Positions 1 to 7,943 of a DNA stretch of 64,000 nucleotides are shown in pieces (positions within the stretch are counted from its first letter, which is position 1; each line of letters opens with the position of its first letter). This stretch comes from Sphingopyxis sp. BE259. GTDB taxonomy: Bacteria; Pseudomonadota; Alphaproteobacteria; Sphingomonadales; Sphingomonadaceae. The notes beneath the pieces are model-generated. The model had not been told where the DNA came from. It made no database searches and saw only the letters and a program-made list of their open reading frames with translations. The stretch is from contig NZ_JAVDWM010000001.1 in NCBI RefSeq assembly GCF_031457495.1, positions 1,042,001 to 1,106,000 on the forward strand, in the 5' to 3' direction. The position numbers and the translations under genes are program-made.

Positions 1-1
1 C

Positions 2-256
2 GACAGCATCTATCAAATGGCAGCATCGGGGATAGGCCTGGCGGTGCTTCCCGAGTTGTATATCCGCTCCGATGTCGCGGGCGGGACGGGGGTCGTCATA
101 CTCGAGCCGAAGGGGTGGAGCTTTACACGTAGCATTGCGGCAGCATGGCGTTCGGGCGCAGCATATGGCGATGCATACGCCATGATTGCCAGCCGGATTG
201 AAGGCGAGGCCAGCGCGCTGATCGGATCGGCGGATGAAGCCCGGAAGCGGCGATAG
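2..256 (+). CDS. LysR-family regulator, C-terminal fragment
   Basis: The reading frame is open from the window edge and ends at 256, so only the last roughly 84 residues are visible. They read like the end of a LysR-type effector-binding domain: the SGIGLAVLPE stretch is the usual 'V-x-x-G-x-G-I-A-x-L-P' element that closes the ligand cleft, followed by a short basic tail. The N-terminal helix-turn-helix lies outside the window, so its target and ligand cannot be inferred. The gene points towards the DUF465 cluster, but about 75 bases and a leader motif separate them, so a shared operon is not evident. Confidence 0.7.
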   Translation, partial: DSIYQMAASGIGLAVLPELYIRSDVAGGTGVVILEPKGWSFTRSIAAAWRSGAAYGDAYAMIASRIEGEASALIGSADEARKRR

Positions 257-330
257 TTTTTATCTATTGGAATTCCGCTAAATTCCGATTGGCCATCTAT
301 CGCCCACATGCCTATTCATGGCTGTGCGGC

Positions 331-376
331 CCGGGCCCCTCTGGCGGCTGTCTCCAGTGACAGCCGCGATGTCGGA
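331..376 (+). promoter_or_regulatory. Putative structured RNA leader, copy 1
   Basis: CCGGGCCCCTCTGGCG (331-346) is followed by a perfect 7-bp hairpin GGCTGTC/GACAGCC and then CGATGTCGGA (367-376). The same two blocks, separated by a different but still paired hairpin, lie upstream of terC at 996-1037. Conserved blocks around a hairpin of changing sequence are what a cis-regulatory RNA looks like. It sits about 90 bases before the DUF465 gene. Confidence 0.55.
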
Positions 377-464
377 TCGCATCGGACGAGATTGATCAGG
401 TCCACGCATCAGCGGCGCCACATCGATCCTGTCCGATCGCTCGAACATCGAATGGAGAGAGGCT

Positions 465-644
465 ATGAATTTCGTGACGTATCGCTTGGCGCTAGCCCAT
501 AGTAAGTTGGACGCGGAGATAAGCCGCGAACAGAAGCGCCGGATACCTGATAGCTGGCGCTTGCTGCGACTGAAGAAGTTGCGGCTCGCGATCAAGGATC
601 GCATGCACCGGCTGATCGGGTCGCGCCAGCAAGGGATGGCTTGA
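465..644 (+). CDS. Small DUF465 (YdcH-like) protein
   Basis: A 59-residue basic protein that starts at an ATG preceded by GGAGAGAGG. The stretch HSKLDAEISREQKRR, then LRLKKLRLAIKDRMHRL, matches the DUF465/YdcH pattern, a short two-helix hairpin found throughout Proteobacteria. No enzymatic function is known for the family. The stop lies 3 bases before the ATG of the zinc-ribbon gene, so the two are almost certainly one transcript. The putative RNA leader upstream suggests that its expression is controlled like that of terC. Confidence 0.75.
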   Translation: MNFVTYRLALAHSKLDAEISREQKRRIPDSWRLLRLKKLRLAIKDRMHRLIGSRQQGMA

Positions 645-647
645 GCC

Positions 648-944
648 ATGCGCAGCGCCGATGCGGTAGCCGCCATGCCGTGCCCGAATTGCAGAACGGG
701 ATTGACCTTGTCCGACCGTTCGGGCGTCGAAATCGATTATTGCCCGACTTGTCGCGGCGTTTGGCTTGATCGCGGTGAACTCGACAAAATCATCGAACGC
801 AGCGCCCGCGACGCGCCGTCAGCATCCCGCCAAGACGATCAGCCGCGTCAAGACTATCGGTCGGATGGCTATCGCGGCGACGACGATCGCCACTACCGGC
901 CGGGGAAACGCAAAAAGTCCTTTTTGTCGGATCTGTTCGACTGA
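648..944 (+). CDS. TFIIB-type zinc-ribbon protein
   Basis: A 98-residue protein. Residues 11-35 hold CPNC...CPTC, a four-cysteine zinc ribbon, followed by RGVWLDRGELDKII. This is the signature of the zf-TFIIB family of small bacterial proteins (often tens of residues to about 100). The second half is charged and disordered, rich in D, R and Y, and ends KKSFLSDLFD. The family's function is not settled, although the ribbon suggests a nucleic-acid or protein-binding role. It is co-transcribed with the DUF465 gene, and a strong terminator follows 6 bases after its stop. Confidence 0.85.
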   Translation: MRSADAVAAMPCPNCRTGLTLSDRSGVEIDYCPTCRGVWLDRGELDKIIERSARDAPSASRQDDQPRQDYRSDGYRGDDDRHYRPGKRKKSFLSDLFD

Positions 945-950
945 TACTTA

Positions 951-981
951 CCGCCGCCGACTGCCGTCGGCGGCGGTTTTT
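951..981 (+). terminator. Rho-independent terminator
   Basis: A perfect 11-bp GC-rich stem CCGCCGCCGAC/GTCGGCGGCGG with a TGCC loop is followed by TTTTT. It closes the DUF465/zinc-ribbon transcript and isolates it from terC. Confidence 0.92.
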
Positions 982-995
982 CCTGCACAATGATT

Positions 996-1037
996 CCGGG
1001 CCCCTCTGGCGACCTCAACCTGGGTTGCGATGTCGGA
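996..1037 (+). promoter_or_regulatory. Putative structured RNA leader, copy 2 (terC leader)
   Basis: It repeats CCGGGCCCCTCTGGCG (996-1011) and CGATGTCGGA (1028-1037) exactly as in copy 1. The linking hairpin is CAAC-CTGG-GTTG instead of the longer stem of copy 1. It ends about 48 bases before the terC start, in the position of a riboswitch or other leader. From memory, a 'terC' RNA motif has been described upstream of terC genes in Alphaproteobacteria. Whether this is that motif needs a covariance-model search. Confidence 0.6.
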
Positions 1038-1085
1038 CAATCACCAACCGCCTGACGCCAGGCTGACCCGGATCGGATCGAACCT

Positions 1086-2078
1086 ATGGAATTCCTCGAA
1101 TATATATGGCTCGGGAAGCCGCTTTGGATGTGGCTCGCCTTTCTTGCCATCGTCGTGACCCTATTGGCGCTCGACCTCGGTGTCTTGCACAAGCAGCAGC
1201 GCGAGATCGGGGTGAGCGAGAGCCTGGTGCTGTCAGCGGTCTATATTGGCCTTGGCCTGCTCTTCGGCGCATGGGTCTGGTGGTATATGGGCGAAACCGC
1301 CGGGCTTCAGTATGTCACCGGCTTTGTCATCGAGAAAAGTCTCGCGATGGACAATGTCTTCGTGATCGCGATGATCTTCACCTATTTCGCAATTCCGAGG
1401 CAATATCAGCACCGCGTGCTGTTTTGGGGGATTCTCGGCGTGATCGTTCTGCGCGCGATCATGATCGGGGTTGGCTCGACCTTGGTCGAGCAGTTCAGCT
1501 GGGTTCTCTATGTGTTTGCGGCATTCCTGATCCTGACCGGGGTCAAAATGTGGATGACCGCGGGCAAGGATTATGATGTCGGATCAAGCGGGGCACTTCG
1601 CTTCATTCAGAAGCATCTCCCCGTGACCGACAAGCTGCACGGCGAGCGCTTTTTTGTGCGGCAGCCCGACGCGGCGACCGGCAAGCCGAAGCTGTGGGTG
1701 ACGCCGCTGTTCCTGGCCCTCGCCATGGTGGAGATCGTCGATGTCGTATTCGCGGTCGACAGCGTCCCCGCGATCTTCGCGATCACCACCGATCCGTTCA
1801 TCGTTTACACCTCGAATATCTTTGCGATCCTCGGGCTGCGAGCCCTTTATTTCGCGCTCGCAGCGATGGTGCACAGGTTCCACTATCTCAAATATGCGCT
1901 GGCCCTGCTGCTGATATTCATCGGTTCGAAGATCTTCGTTGCCGACGCGCTCGGTCTCGCGAAAATCCCGCCGACCGTATCGCTCTCGATCACCTTTGCG
2001 ATCTTGGCAGCTGGCGTTGGCTGGTCGTTGTGGAAGACACGCACGCCCTCCAATGTCGATGCCGAGGCGCCGCGATGA
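1086..2078 (+). CDS. TerC/Alx-family integral membrane protein
   Basis: A 330-residue polytopic inner-membrane protein with about nine hydrophobic segments. It shows the TerC-family landmarks EKSLAMDNVFVIAMIF (about residues 83-98) and AMVEIVDVVFAVDSVPAI (about 213-230). The acidic residues in these twin motifs are thought to line a metal path. Family members such as Alx and MeeF/YceF-type proteins are linked to manganese export or metal supply to exported enzymes, and the TerC name comes from tellurite resistance. Length and topology are normal for the family. The putative RNA leader directly upstream fits metal-responsive control. A carbonic anhydrase gene follows after about 195 bases on the same strand. 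The substrate cannot be read from sequence. Confidence 0.93.
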   Translation: MEFLEYIWLGKPLWMWLAFLAIVVTLLALDLGVLHKQQREIGVSESLVLSAVYIGLGLLFGAWVWWYMGETAGLQYVTGFVIEKSLAMDNVFVIAMIFTYFAIPRQYQHRVLFWGILGVIVLRAIMIGVGSTLVEQFSWVLYVFAAFLILTGVKMWMTAGKDYDVGSSGALRFIQKHLPVTDKLHGERFFVRQPDAATGKPKLWVTPLFLALAMVEIVDVVFAVDSVPAIFAITTDPFIVYTSNIFAILGLRALYFALAAMVHRFHYLKYALALLLIFIGSKIFVADALGLAKIPPTVSLSITFAILAAGVGWSLWKTRTPSNVDAEAPR

Positions 2079-2191
2079 ACGACCGTGGACATGTCCTCAG
2101 ATACCCCGCCGCTTTCTCTTCGGCAAGGGCGGGGCACACCCAGCCATCAGGATTTCAAATCGCAGCTTCTCATAGGAAAGACTTCAATCAA

Positions 2192-2278
2192 ATGACTTAT
2201 GCTCGGTTCAAGCTCGGCATCTATGCCGGATGGGCTGCCACGACAGCGGCGCTCGCAGTCGCGGTCGCACACGCATGA
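2192..2278 (+). CDS. Signal-peptide-like mini-ORF overlapping the carbonic anhydrase start
   Basis: A 28-codon ORF with ATG at 2192, ending in TGA that overlaps the next gene's ATG as ATGATG. The peptide begins MTYARFKLGIYAGWAATTAA and ends AVAVAHA: a basic start, a hydrophobic core and an A-x-A exit, exactly like a Sec signal peptide. It lies in a different frame from the carbonic anhydrase. Either it is a coupled leader peptide, or the enzyme was once made with this signal peptide and a frameshift now separates the two. There is no Shine-Dalgarno sequence immediately before the enzyme's own ATG, which favours coupling or a shift. Confidence 0.45.
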   Translation: MTYARFKLGIYAGWAATTAALAVAVAHA

Positions 2279-2880
2279 TGGCCCCGAAGGAAGCGCTTGA
2301 CCTTCTGCGCGAGGGGAATCAGGCCTTTCTTAATGACGAAGGCGTAATTCCGCCCCTCGACCGAGACACCCGGCTACGGTTGGCGGCGGGACAGTCTCCC
2401 TTTGCGGCCTATGTCAGCTGCTCGGACTCGCGGGTCCCACCCGAGCTCCTGTTTGGGCGCGGCCTCGGCGAACTGTTCATCGTTCGGAACGCGGGGAACA
2501 CGCTGGATACCGCCGCCTTGGGTAGCCTCGAATTCGCGGTGTCGGTATTGGGTGTGCCGCTCATCGTCGTCATGGGCCACGAGGCATGCGGCGCGGTCCA
2601 GGCGGCCGTGTCGGTCGTTCACGATAAGGCGCGATTCTCCGGAAACATCGGCAAGATGATTCAACCGATCATCCCCGCGGTGTTGGAGGCAAACCTATCG
2701 TGTCCATCAGGTATCGAACCCGCCGTTCGCCAGAATGTGAGACGCGTGGTGCGCGAATTGCGCGAGGATTCTTCGCCCATATTCCTTGAGCCTCAGACAC
2801 ACGGCAAGCTGATGGTCGTCGGCGCCTATTATCGGCTGACGAGCGGAGAGGTGGACTTCTTCGACTTGGCTGGCGAATGA
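2275..2880 (+). CDS. Beta-class carbonic anhydrase
   Basis: A 201-residue enzyme that interconverts carbon dioxide and bicarbonate. The zinc site is complete: Cys49, His102 and Cys105, with the Asp51-Arg53 dyad in YVSCSDSR and the GHEACGAV motif. The NAGN segment typical of the family is present. Two ATGs (2275 and 2278) are possible starts, and residues from about 5 onward (PKEALDLLREGNQAF) match the beginning of the mature domain in periplasmic beta enzymes. No signal peptide is in frame, but one is encoded just upstream in another frame (2192-2278). The protein as annotated would be cytoplasmic. Its position after terC on the same strand suggests joint expression. Confidence 0.92.
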   Translation: MMAPKEALDLLREGNQAFLNDEGVIPPLDRDTRLRLAAGQSPFAAYVSCSDSRVPPELLFGRGLGELFIVRNAGNTLDTAALGSLEFAVSVLGVPLIVVMGHEACGAVQAAVSVVHDKARFSGNIGKMIQPIIPAVLEANLSCPSGIEPAVRQNVRRVVRELREDSSPIFLEPQTHGKLMVVGAYYRLTSGEVDFFDLAGE

Positions 2881-3580
2881 AAATCGCGGCGCGACGGCGA
2901 CGATAGAACGACGATCTCCTCGCAGCTAACATACGGCAGAATGATTTCTCGACATCTGGACTCTGGGAAAAATAGGCCTAATATTGAAAAGCACTGGTTT
3001 TCCTGCGACCCGGAAAGCCAATGGAGGCTTCCTTTGGCCAAAAACGACAGAGGGCAGAAGGGCTTCGTTACCCGGCGAGGCCCTTCTTTGTTTGGCTAGT
3101 CCAGTCTTTCGGCGATAAGCGCGGCATCAAGCCCGGCATGGGATCCGTTAACGCTTCCTGTTCCCGCACTAATCAGCGAAATTGGCCGGTTTTTCGGATC
3201 TCCAGTCGACTATGCAGCATCGTATTGGCGTGCTGATCCAAGACAATAATTACCCGGCGCAGATTTTTCGATTACAGCCCCGACCCAGTCGACACTTTCG
3301 TTCAATATATAGCGAGATTTAGTTCACAACACGCCAAGGTCTGGCACTTGGGGGGCGCCGGAACGCGTGCGCGGACCTCGCTGCTCTCGCTGTAATCGCG
3401 GCTACGTCGTTTTTAAACGCCGCGGCTCGCGGCGGCAGAGAGCGCCGCTCCGCACGAACTTGAACGGGAGGACTATTGGTGAGGCGCCTCTGCTTCAATT
3501 CAGGCTAACTCGTCCCTGATCGAAAGTCGCGTCTTCTTGAGCTTGCACAGCACGAATGTCTGATTGCGCACTTGCTGAGG
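2881..3580. other. 700-base stretch without a convincing gene
   Basis: No frame here shows family features or a good start. It contains a hairpin-rich section around 3007-3093 that ends in a terminator-like stem, and a GC-rich inverted repeat near 3418-3437. The rest appears to be plain intergenic DNA between two genes that converge on it. Confidence 0.5.
3056..3093 (+). terminator. Possible terminator or end of a small RNA
   Basis: AGAAGGGC (3056-3063) pairs with GCCCTTCT (3080-3087) and runs into TCTTTGTTT. It is 176 bases after the carbonic anhydrase stop, rather far for a simple gene terminator. Just upstream, GGAAAGCCAATGGAGGCTTCC (3011-3031 region) can also fold, so the section could be a small RNA. 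Confidence 0.45.
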
Positions 3581-4165
3581 TCAAGTGTCTCGGTCTGATT
3601 CTGTTCCTTTCTGGAAGTTCGCATCGGAGCCCTTCGGATAATGAAGGATCGGTCCGACGTCGACGGCGACGGCGGTTATTTTAGCGGGCTGAGACTGGTC
3701 ACGAGCCATGAGGTGAATAACTGACCGTCCCGCGTGAAGCAGATAATCGGCAATAATCCGACGATGGCAGCGCCACCACACCGCCTCGGCACACATGATC
3801 GCGCTGCTCTTGCCATCGCTGCGCGTGAGTAGTTCTTGCAGCCCAGCTTGGAACGGCGCCGTGGTGGCGTAATCGGCATAATTGTGAAAACTTTGATTTT
3901 GCCAAAAGTCGTTGGTTCGCGGGTCGAGTGCAGCCTGCCGCGGACGCCGACCGCCTAGCTCCTTCAAAAAAATATGGTTGATCTGATATTCTGCGAGCGT
4001 GGCGGGCAGGGTGTCTAGATTAAATTGAGGATTGGTCCGAGACCGTGGAATGGAGCGGACGTCGATTAATTGAGTGACGCCGGCATTTCGCAAAATTTCG
4101 ACAAATTCCTGGATCGATCGCGTCGAGTGACCGATTGTGAAAATCGTTCCGTCAATTCCTGCCAT
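3581..4165 (-). CDS. DUF488-family protein
   Basis: A 194-residue protein with the DUF488 marks: FTIGHSTRS near the start, LIDVRSIPRS at about residues 33-42, the KELGGRR segment, and MCAEAVWWRCHRR around 122-134. The Cys/His/Trp cluster of the last motif is the conserved putative active centre of the family, whose biochemical role is not established. The start ATG shares one base with the TAA stop of the upstream glycosylase gene, so the two are translationally coupled. A link to DNA damage processing through that partner is inference. Confidence 0.87.
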   Translation of the reverse strand: MAGIDGTIFTIGHSTRSIQEFVEILRNAGVTQLIDVRSIPRSRTNPQFNLDTLPATLAEYQINHIFLKELGGRRPRQAALDPRTNDFWQNQSFHNYADYATTAPFQAGLQELLTRSDGKSSAIMCAEAVWWRCHRRIIADYLLHAGRSVIHLMARDQSQPAKITAVAVDVGPILHYPKGSDANFQKGTESDRDT

Positions 4166-4749
4166 TAGCTTTCGCTCGCTAGCAGGGCCTGGTTGACAAC
4201 AGAGCGCAGTTCCGGGAGCACGTCAATTTCGAACCATGGGTTATTCTGCATCCAGATCTGCGATCGCCATGATGGATGAGGCAATGGAAAATATCGGGGG
4301 AGATAGTTGCGGAAGTCGCGCACACGATCTTCCACCCGACCGCTACCGAGCGCAGCAGCCTGCGCATAACTGCCAACTAGAAGAGTGACACTTATTTCGG
4401 GCATTTCGGAAAGGATGCGAGTTCGCCACAATGGCGCACATTCGCTTCGCGGCGGCATGTCGCCGCCTGCGCTCCGGCCCGGATAGCAAAATGCCATAGG
4501 CACGATCGCAACTTTTTCCGGGTCATAAAATATGGACGGTGGCAGTCCTGTCCAATGCCGCAGCCGGTCTCCGGATCGGTCCGCAAAAGGGATGCCCGAA
4601 TTGTGAACTTTTGAACCAGGAGCTTGGCTCGCTATCAGGATACGTGCGGCTTTGGATGCCTGCAAGACCGGGCGGGCTCCTAGCGGCAACAGGGGGGCGC
4701 ACATTCGGCATCCGCGCACCTCATCCAGCATCGTCTCGAACGCACTCAT
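4165..4749 (-). CDS. Uracil-DNA glycosylase superfamily protein
   Basis: A 194-residue protein of the UDG-like fold. ILIASQAPGSKVH (about residues 37-49) occupies the position of the water-activating motif, and FPLPHPSWR (about 153-161) is the 'H-P-S' DNA-intercalation motif near the end. Early cysteines (CRMC) resemble the Fe-S variety, but the four-cysteine set of family 4/5 enzymes is not clearly complete, so activity on uracil is not assured. It is the first gene of a two-gene unit with DUF488. No promoter is obvious in the 350 bases upstream. Confidence 0.82.
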   Translation of the reverse strand: MSAFETMLDEVRGCRMCAPLLPLGARPVLQASKAARILIASQAPGSKVHNSGIPFADRSGDRLRHWTGLPPSIFYDPEKVAIVPMAFCYPGRSAGGDMPPRSECAPLWRTRILSEMPEISVTLLVGSYAQAAALGSGRVEDRVRDFRNYLPRYFPLPHPSWRSQIWMQNNPWFEIDVLPELRSVVNQALLASES

Positions 4750-5098
4750 CTACTCGGCCTAAATATCCTGTTTCCTTCTCGCCTAAAGGTCAACGCCGCG
4801 CTCGGAAGACAGTTGCGCCAGAAGGCGGGGTGCCGACCGGCCCGTTGTATTCGAGTGCGGATTAAACGCGGCGCGACGCGGTTTTTCGCGGCACAGAGAA
4901 TAGCGGGCCAAAAGGCTCGCGGACGGATTTAATGTCCCCGACCTGCCTGTGTAGAGCAGCAACCATGGCGCCCCGTGCGGAAATTCTCCAAATCCCACAA
5001 GGAATTTGCAGCTAAGGCATATCGTTCGCGCTCAAGCCATCCAATGCCGTCGATCCTGCGGAAGCATCACCGCTCCAATTAGCGTCCGGGCCAAGCCA
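4750..5098. other. Intergenic stretch, no gene seen
   Basis: It lies between the start of the glycosylase gene and the 3' end of the repeat protein gene, both on the minus strand. It contains some short GC-rich inverted repeats around 4865-4895. I see no supported gene or clear terminator here. Confidence 0.4.
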
Positions 5099-5998
5099 TT
5101 ATCGGAGGCTGTTACTGAGCATTTGGTCAAGCTCACCATATCGCCGCGTCAGATAGGTCCGCTCGTCGGCGTTATAGCCGCCGGGCGCATAAGCGGTATC
5201 GAGCCGCATCAGGTCGCTGAGTTGGGCCCGTATCTGCACTGCATCGTTACGGCTGATACGGCCATTGCGTTCGGATGTCGCCAGACGCGATTCCAGTTGG
5301 CTCCACCTCGCGATGTTGCCGTCATTCCCAAAGCCTCCCCCAAGGCGGCTGTCGATTGCATTTAACCGCGACCACAGATCGGCCTGCTCGCGTGCATCGA
5401 ACCCGCCGCGCTGATAGTTGGCTTCGAGCTGCGCCAACGACCGCCAATCGCTGCGAAGCCGCCTCGCCTCCGCCTGTGTCAGGCTCCGATTTCGCAGCCC
5501 CGTCGCTATCCGGAGTTCGAAGTCGGCATTGCGCGTGGACAGCATCTGCCATTGACCTTCATCTTGATAACCCCCCTGGTCGATTGGCTGACCGTTATTC
5601 TGACCGCCGATCCGCTGGTTCAAGGCGCGATACCGCATCCGCAAATCACTGCGCTGCTGCTGCGACATATTGCCATTTGCCGAATATTGCGCCTCGAGAC
5701 GGACGATCTCTTCATACTCTCGGCGCATCTGATCGGCCTCGCGTCGGCTGAGCGAGCCATCGCGCACAGCGCTGCTGATCCGCTGCTCCAGTGCTGCCCG
5801 ACGCTGAGCGAATGGTCGTCGGCCCTGGCTCCAGTCAGTTTCCAGCGTCTGCTCGCTCGCCTGTTGGTTCGTGCCGAATACCGAACCCAGCAGCTGCTCG
5901 AGGATGTTACCCTGCTGCTGACGTTGCTCCTGCGCCAAGGCCGTCGTGGAGAGCAGGACTGCACCAGCAGCGGCGCCTAGGATGAAAAAGCTTTTCAT
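5099..5998 (-). CDS. Secreted protein made of three helical repeats
   Basis: A 299-residue protein. Residues 1-22 are a clear Sec signal peptide (MKSFFILGAAAGAVLLSTTALA, then QEQRQQQ). After a glutamine-rich linker come three copies of a unit of about 65-70 residues. Each has the order L-E-x-R-I/L ... G-x-L/I-S/T-R-x-x-A ... R-x-x-Y/W/L ... L-E/D-A/T-x-Y ... G-G/N-x-x-x-x-x-R ... R-Y/L-x-x-L-x-x. Copies begin near residues 69, 158 and 231. Each unit predicts as a long helical hairpin. I do not recognise a named domain. The protein is probably periplasmic or surface-attached. The gene stands alone, with no operon partner. Confidence 0.8.
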   Translation of the reverse strand: MKSFFILGAAAGAVLLSTTALAQEQRQQQGNILEQLLGSVFGTNQQASEQTLETDWSQGRRPFAQRRAALEQRISSAVRDGSLSRREADQMRREYEEIVRLEAQYSANGNMSQQQRSDLRMRYRALNQRIGGQNNGQPIDQGGYQDEGQWQMLSTRNADFELRIATGLRNRSLTQAEARRLRSDWRSLAQLEANYQRGGFDAREQADLWSRLNAIDSRLGGGFGNDGNIARWSQLESRLATSERNGRISRNDAVQIRAQLSDLMRLDTAYAPGGYNADERTYLTRRYGELDQMLSNSLR

Positions 5999-6385
5999 GG
6001 GACTGGACCTTCATCGAAAAAGCGGGTGGCTCTTGAGCCGGAGATTTGGTGGGCAAATCCGCCGCTATCGCTCAGGGAAGTTCATTCTTCGCAAGCGGTG
6101 CGGATATCCCGGCCCACCATTTAACGCTCGGGGGTGCCTCGGTTGCTAAGATCGCATGAAATAGGGGGTATTCGGATTTAATGTGGAAATATATCCAGCA
6201 CGAAACATCTTGGTGCACACGTCCGGCGGCGGTTAGGCTGCAAGCCACGACAAGCTTTGCGAGGCGCCTCGCCGCATCGAGCGCGACAAGGCCGCGCTTC
6301 CGCAAGTTGATCGCGGCATTGTGATCCCCACGCCGATCAGCGGCATGCCGACATGATGACTGCTCAAAAAGCGTTGATCGTCCAT
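5999..6385. other. Intergenic stretch, no gene seen
   Basis: It contains the 5' leader of the repeat-protein gene and the region downstream of mgtC; both genes are on the minus strand. No terminator with a T-run and no supported ORF were found. Confidence 0.4.
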
Positions 6386-7072
6386 TCAGGCCTGTTGCGG
6401 GCGAATTTCAAAGCTGGTGACGTTTGGGTCACCCGACAGGCTGGCGGCCAGCTGCTCGGCGCGGTTTTCGCTATAGCCTTGCGCGATGGCGCCATATTCT
6501 ACGACATCATCGTTCATCGACTGGTCGATGGTGATGGATCGGAGCTTGTGGTCAGCGAGCAGCGCGCCAAAGTCGCTCAGCGCGATGGCCTTTGACCGGC
6601 GATAGCGGGCCTTCAGATGCACGATGCGCTGTTGCGGAGCGCGCCGATCGGTGATCGTGACGGCGGCCAGCACCAGCACCGTCGCGGTCGCCGCAAAGAT
6701 CGCCAGCTCGTAAAAGCCGATGCCGAACAATATGCCCAGCGTCGCCGTCATCCAAAGCGAAGCGGCGGTTGTGAGCCCGTGGACGTTAAACCCTTCGCGG
6801 AAGATTGCCCCGCCGCACAGAAAGCCGATGCCGGTCAAGATACCATGCGCCATGCGCACCGGATCGATGCGGACCACCTCGACCGGGGCGTCGCTGAGCC
6901 ACGCCATCTGATGCACCGCCGACAGCATCAATAGGCAGCAGGACAGGCCCACCAGGATATGTGTGCGAAGTCCAGCAGGGCTGGCCCGATATTCGCGTTC
7001 GGCGCCGACAATCGCGCTCGCCACAATCGCGCCGATGATCGGCCAGAACAAGTCGGCGTCGAGCAGCTCCAA
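6386..7072 (-). CDS. MgtC/SapB-family membrane protein
   Basis: A 228-residue inner-membrane protein with four or five transmembrane helices in the first 145 residues. It has the MgtC landmarks AIVGAEREYRASPAGLRTHILV near the start and RMAHGILTGIGFLCGGAI around residues 73-90, then a soluble C-terminal domain of about 80 residues. MgtC proteins influence Mg2+ homeostasis and modulate the F-type ATPase or other membrane functions. The only start compatible with the domain is TTG at 7072, because an in-frame TAG stands immediately before it. The gene is monocistronic. No Mg2+-sensing leader is evident in the 400 bases upstream. Confidence 0.9.
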   Translation of the reverse strand: MELLDADLFWPIIGAIVASAIVGAEREYRASPAGLRTHILVGLSCCLLMLSAVHQMAWLSDAPVEVVRIDPVRMAHGILTGIGFLCGGAIFREGFNVHGLTTAASLWMTATLGILFGIGFYELAIFAATATVLVLAAVTITDRRAPQQRIVHLKARYRRSKAIALSDFGALLADHKLRSITIDQSMNDDVVEYGAIAQGYSENRAEQLAASLSGDPNVTSFEIRPQQA

Positions 7073-7474
7073 CTATTTTGTCCAGATAATGGCGCTGGCG
7101 AGACAGCGGATACGGAATGCTACGCAGCGGGATGGCAAGGAAGATGTCACAAATTTGTAACGCGCGCTGGCTGCGGCGGTTGCAATACGCATTATCGCCG
7201 CCGCCGTTGTCGCAAATCTTTGAATCATTGAGAAACGGTGCTGCCGCGACAAGCGGTTGGAAACAGGAAGACCGACGGGAGGATAATCGGCGATGCATGT
7301 GTCGTCGAGACACCGACTTAACCAGCGCAGCCTAGGATTTGAGCTTTTGGCACGACTGCTGAGGACAATAAATCGTTTCATAATTTCGCGAATTGTTGTA
7401 GGTTAACGCTTCTTAAGGATAGAAAGTGAATTTCTGACGCTTGTCGGCGCTGCGCTTTCGTTTGAGGAGGCGGA
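7073..7474. other. Divergent intergenic region, mgtC / arsR-like
   Basis: No gene is supported here. Near the arsR-like gene it contains TTCGCGAA (7385-7392) inside an AATT-flanked palindrome, a reasonable operator for the regulator downstream. GAGGAGG (7464-7470) is a strong ribosome binding site 4 bases before the ATG at 7475. Confidence 0.45.
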
Positions 7475-7747
7475 ATGGAAAAGAAAAAAGCCCGGATGGT
7501 GATGAGCGCTCTGAGCCAGGAAACGCGGCTCACGGTGTTCAAGCTGCTTGTCGATGCAGGCGACGATGGAATGCCGGCAGGAGCGATATCGGAGACGACA
7601 AAAACATCGCCCACGTCAATGAGCGCACATCTTGCCATATTGTCGCAAGCGGGACTGGTAAAATCAAAGAAAGTCGGCCGTAGCGTGATTTATCGGGCAG
7701 TGCCGCGAGTTATCGATGAGCTGGCCGAATTTCTGAAAAGCATTTAG
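7475..7747 (+). CDS. ArsR-family winged-helix regulator
   Basis: A 90-residue protein covering a single ArsR winged helix. ALSQETRLTVFKLL (about residues 12-25) is the family opening, SPTSMSAHLAILSQAGLV (about 47-64) is the recognition helix and turn, and SKKVGRSVIYRAV is the wing. It lacks the CxC metal motif of ArsR/SmtB sensors, so it probably responds to another cue or acts constitutively. A perfect palindrome TTCGCGAA about 85 bases upstream could be its autoregulatory operator. Its neighbours (mgtC divergently, the hybrid kinase downstream after 196 bases) do not show what it controls. Confidence 0.92.
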   Translation: MEKKKARMVMSALSQETRLTVFKLLVDAGDDGMPAGAISETTKTSPTSMSAHLAILSQAGLVKSKKVGRSVIYRAVPRVIDELAEFLKSI

Positions 7748-7943
7748 AGACACGTTTAACTGATCATGTGCTCGGCGTCGGATGTGGGATCCACGGCTAC
7801 AACGGATTTTCGCTCCAACGAAAAGATCGCACCATCGAGCCGTGAAACCAAAACAACCCATCCTCATTGGGTAAAAAAGGGCGTCAGGTCAGGCATTACA
7901 ATTTTGCCTGTTCCCACAAAAATGAAATGCTATCTGTCCGCTG

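Noticed and set aside
3021..3236. 71-codon plus-strand frame after carbonic anhydrase
   Set aside because: No ribosome binding site; it contains the terminator hairpin and shows no coding bias.
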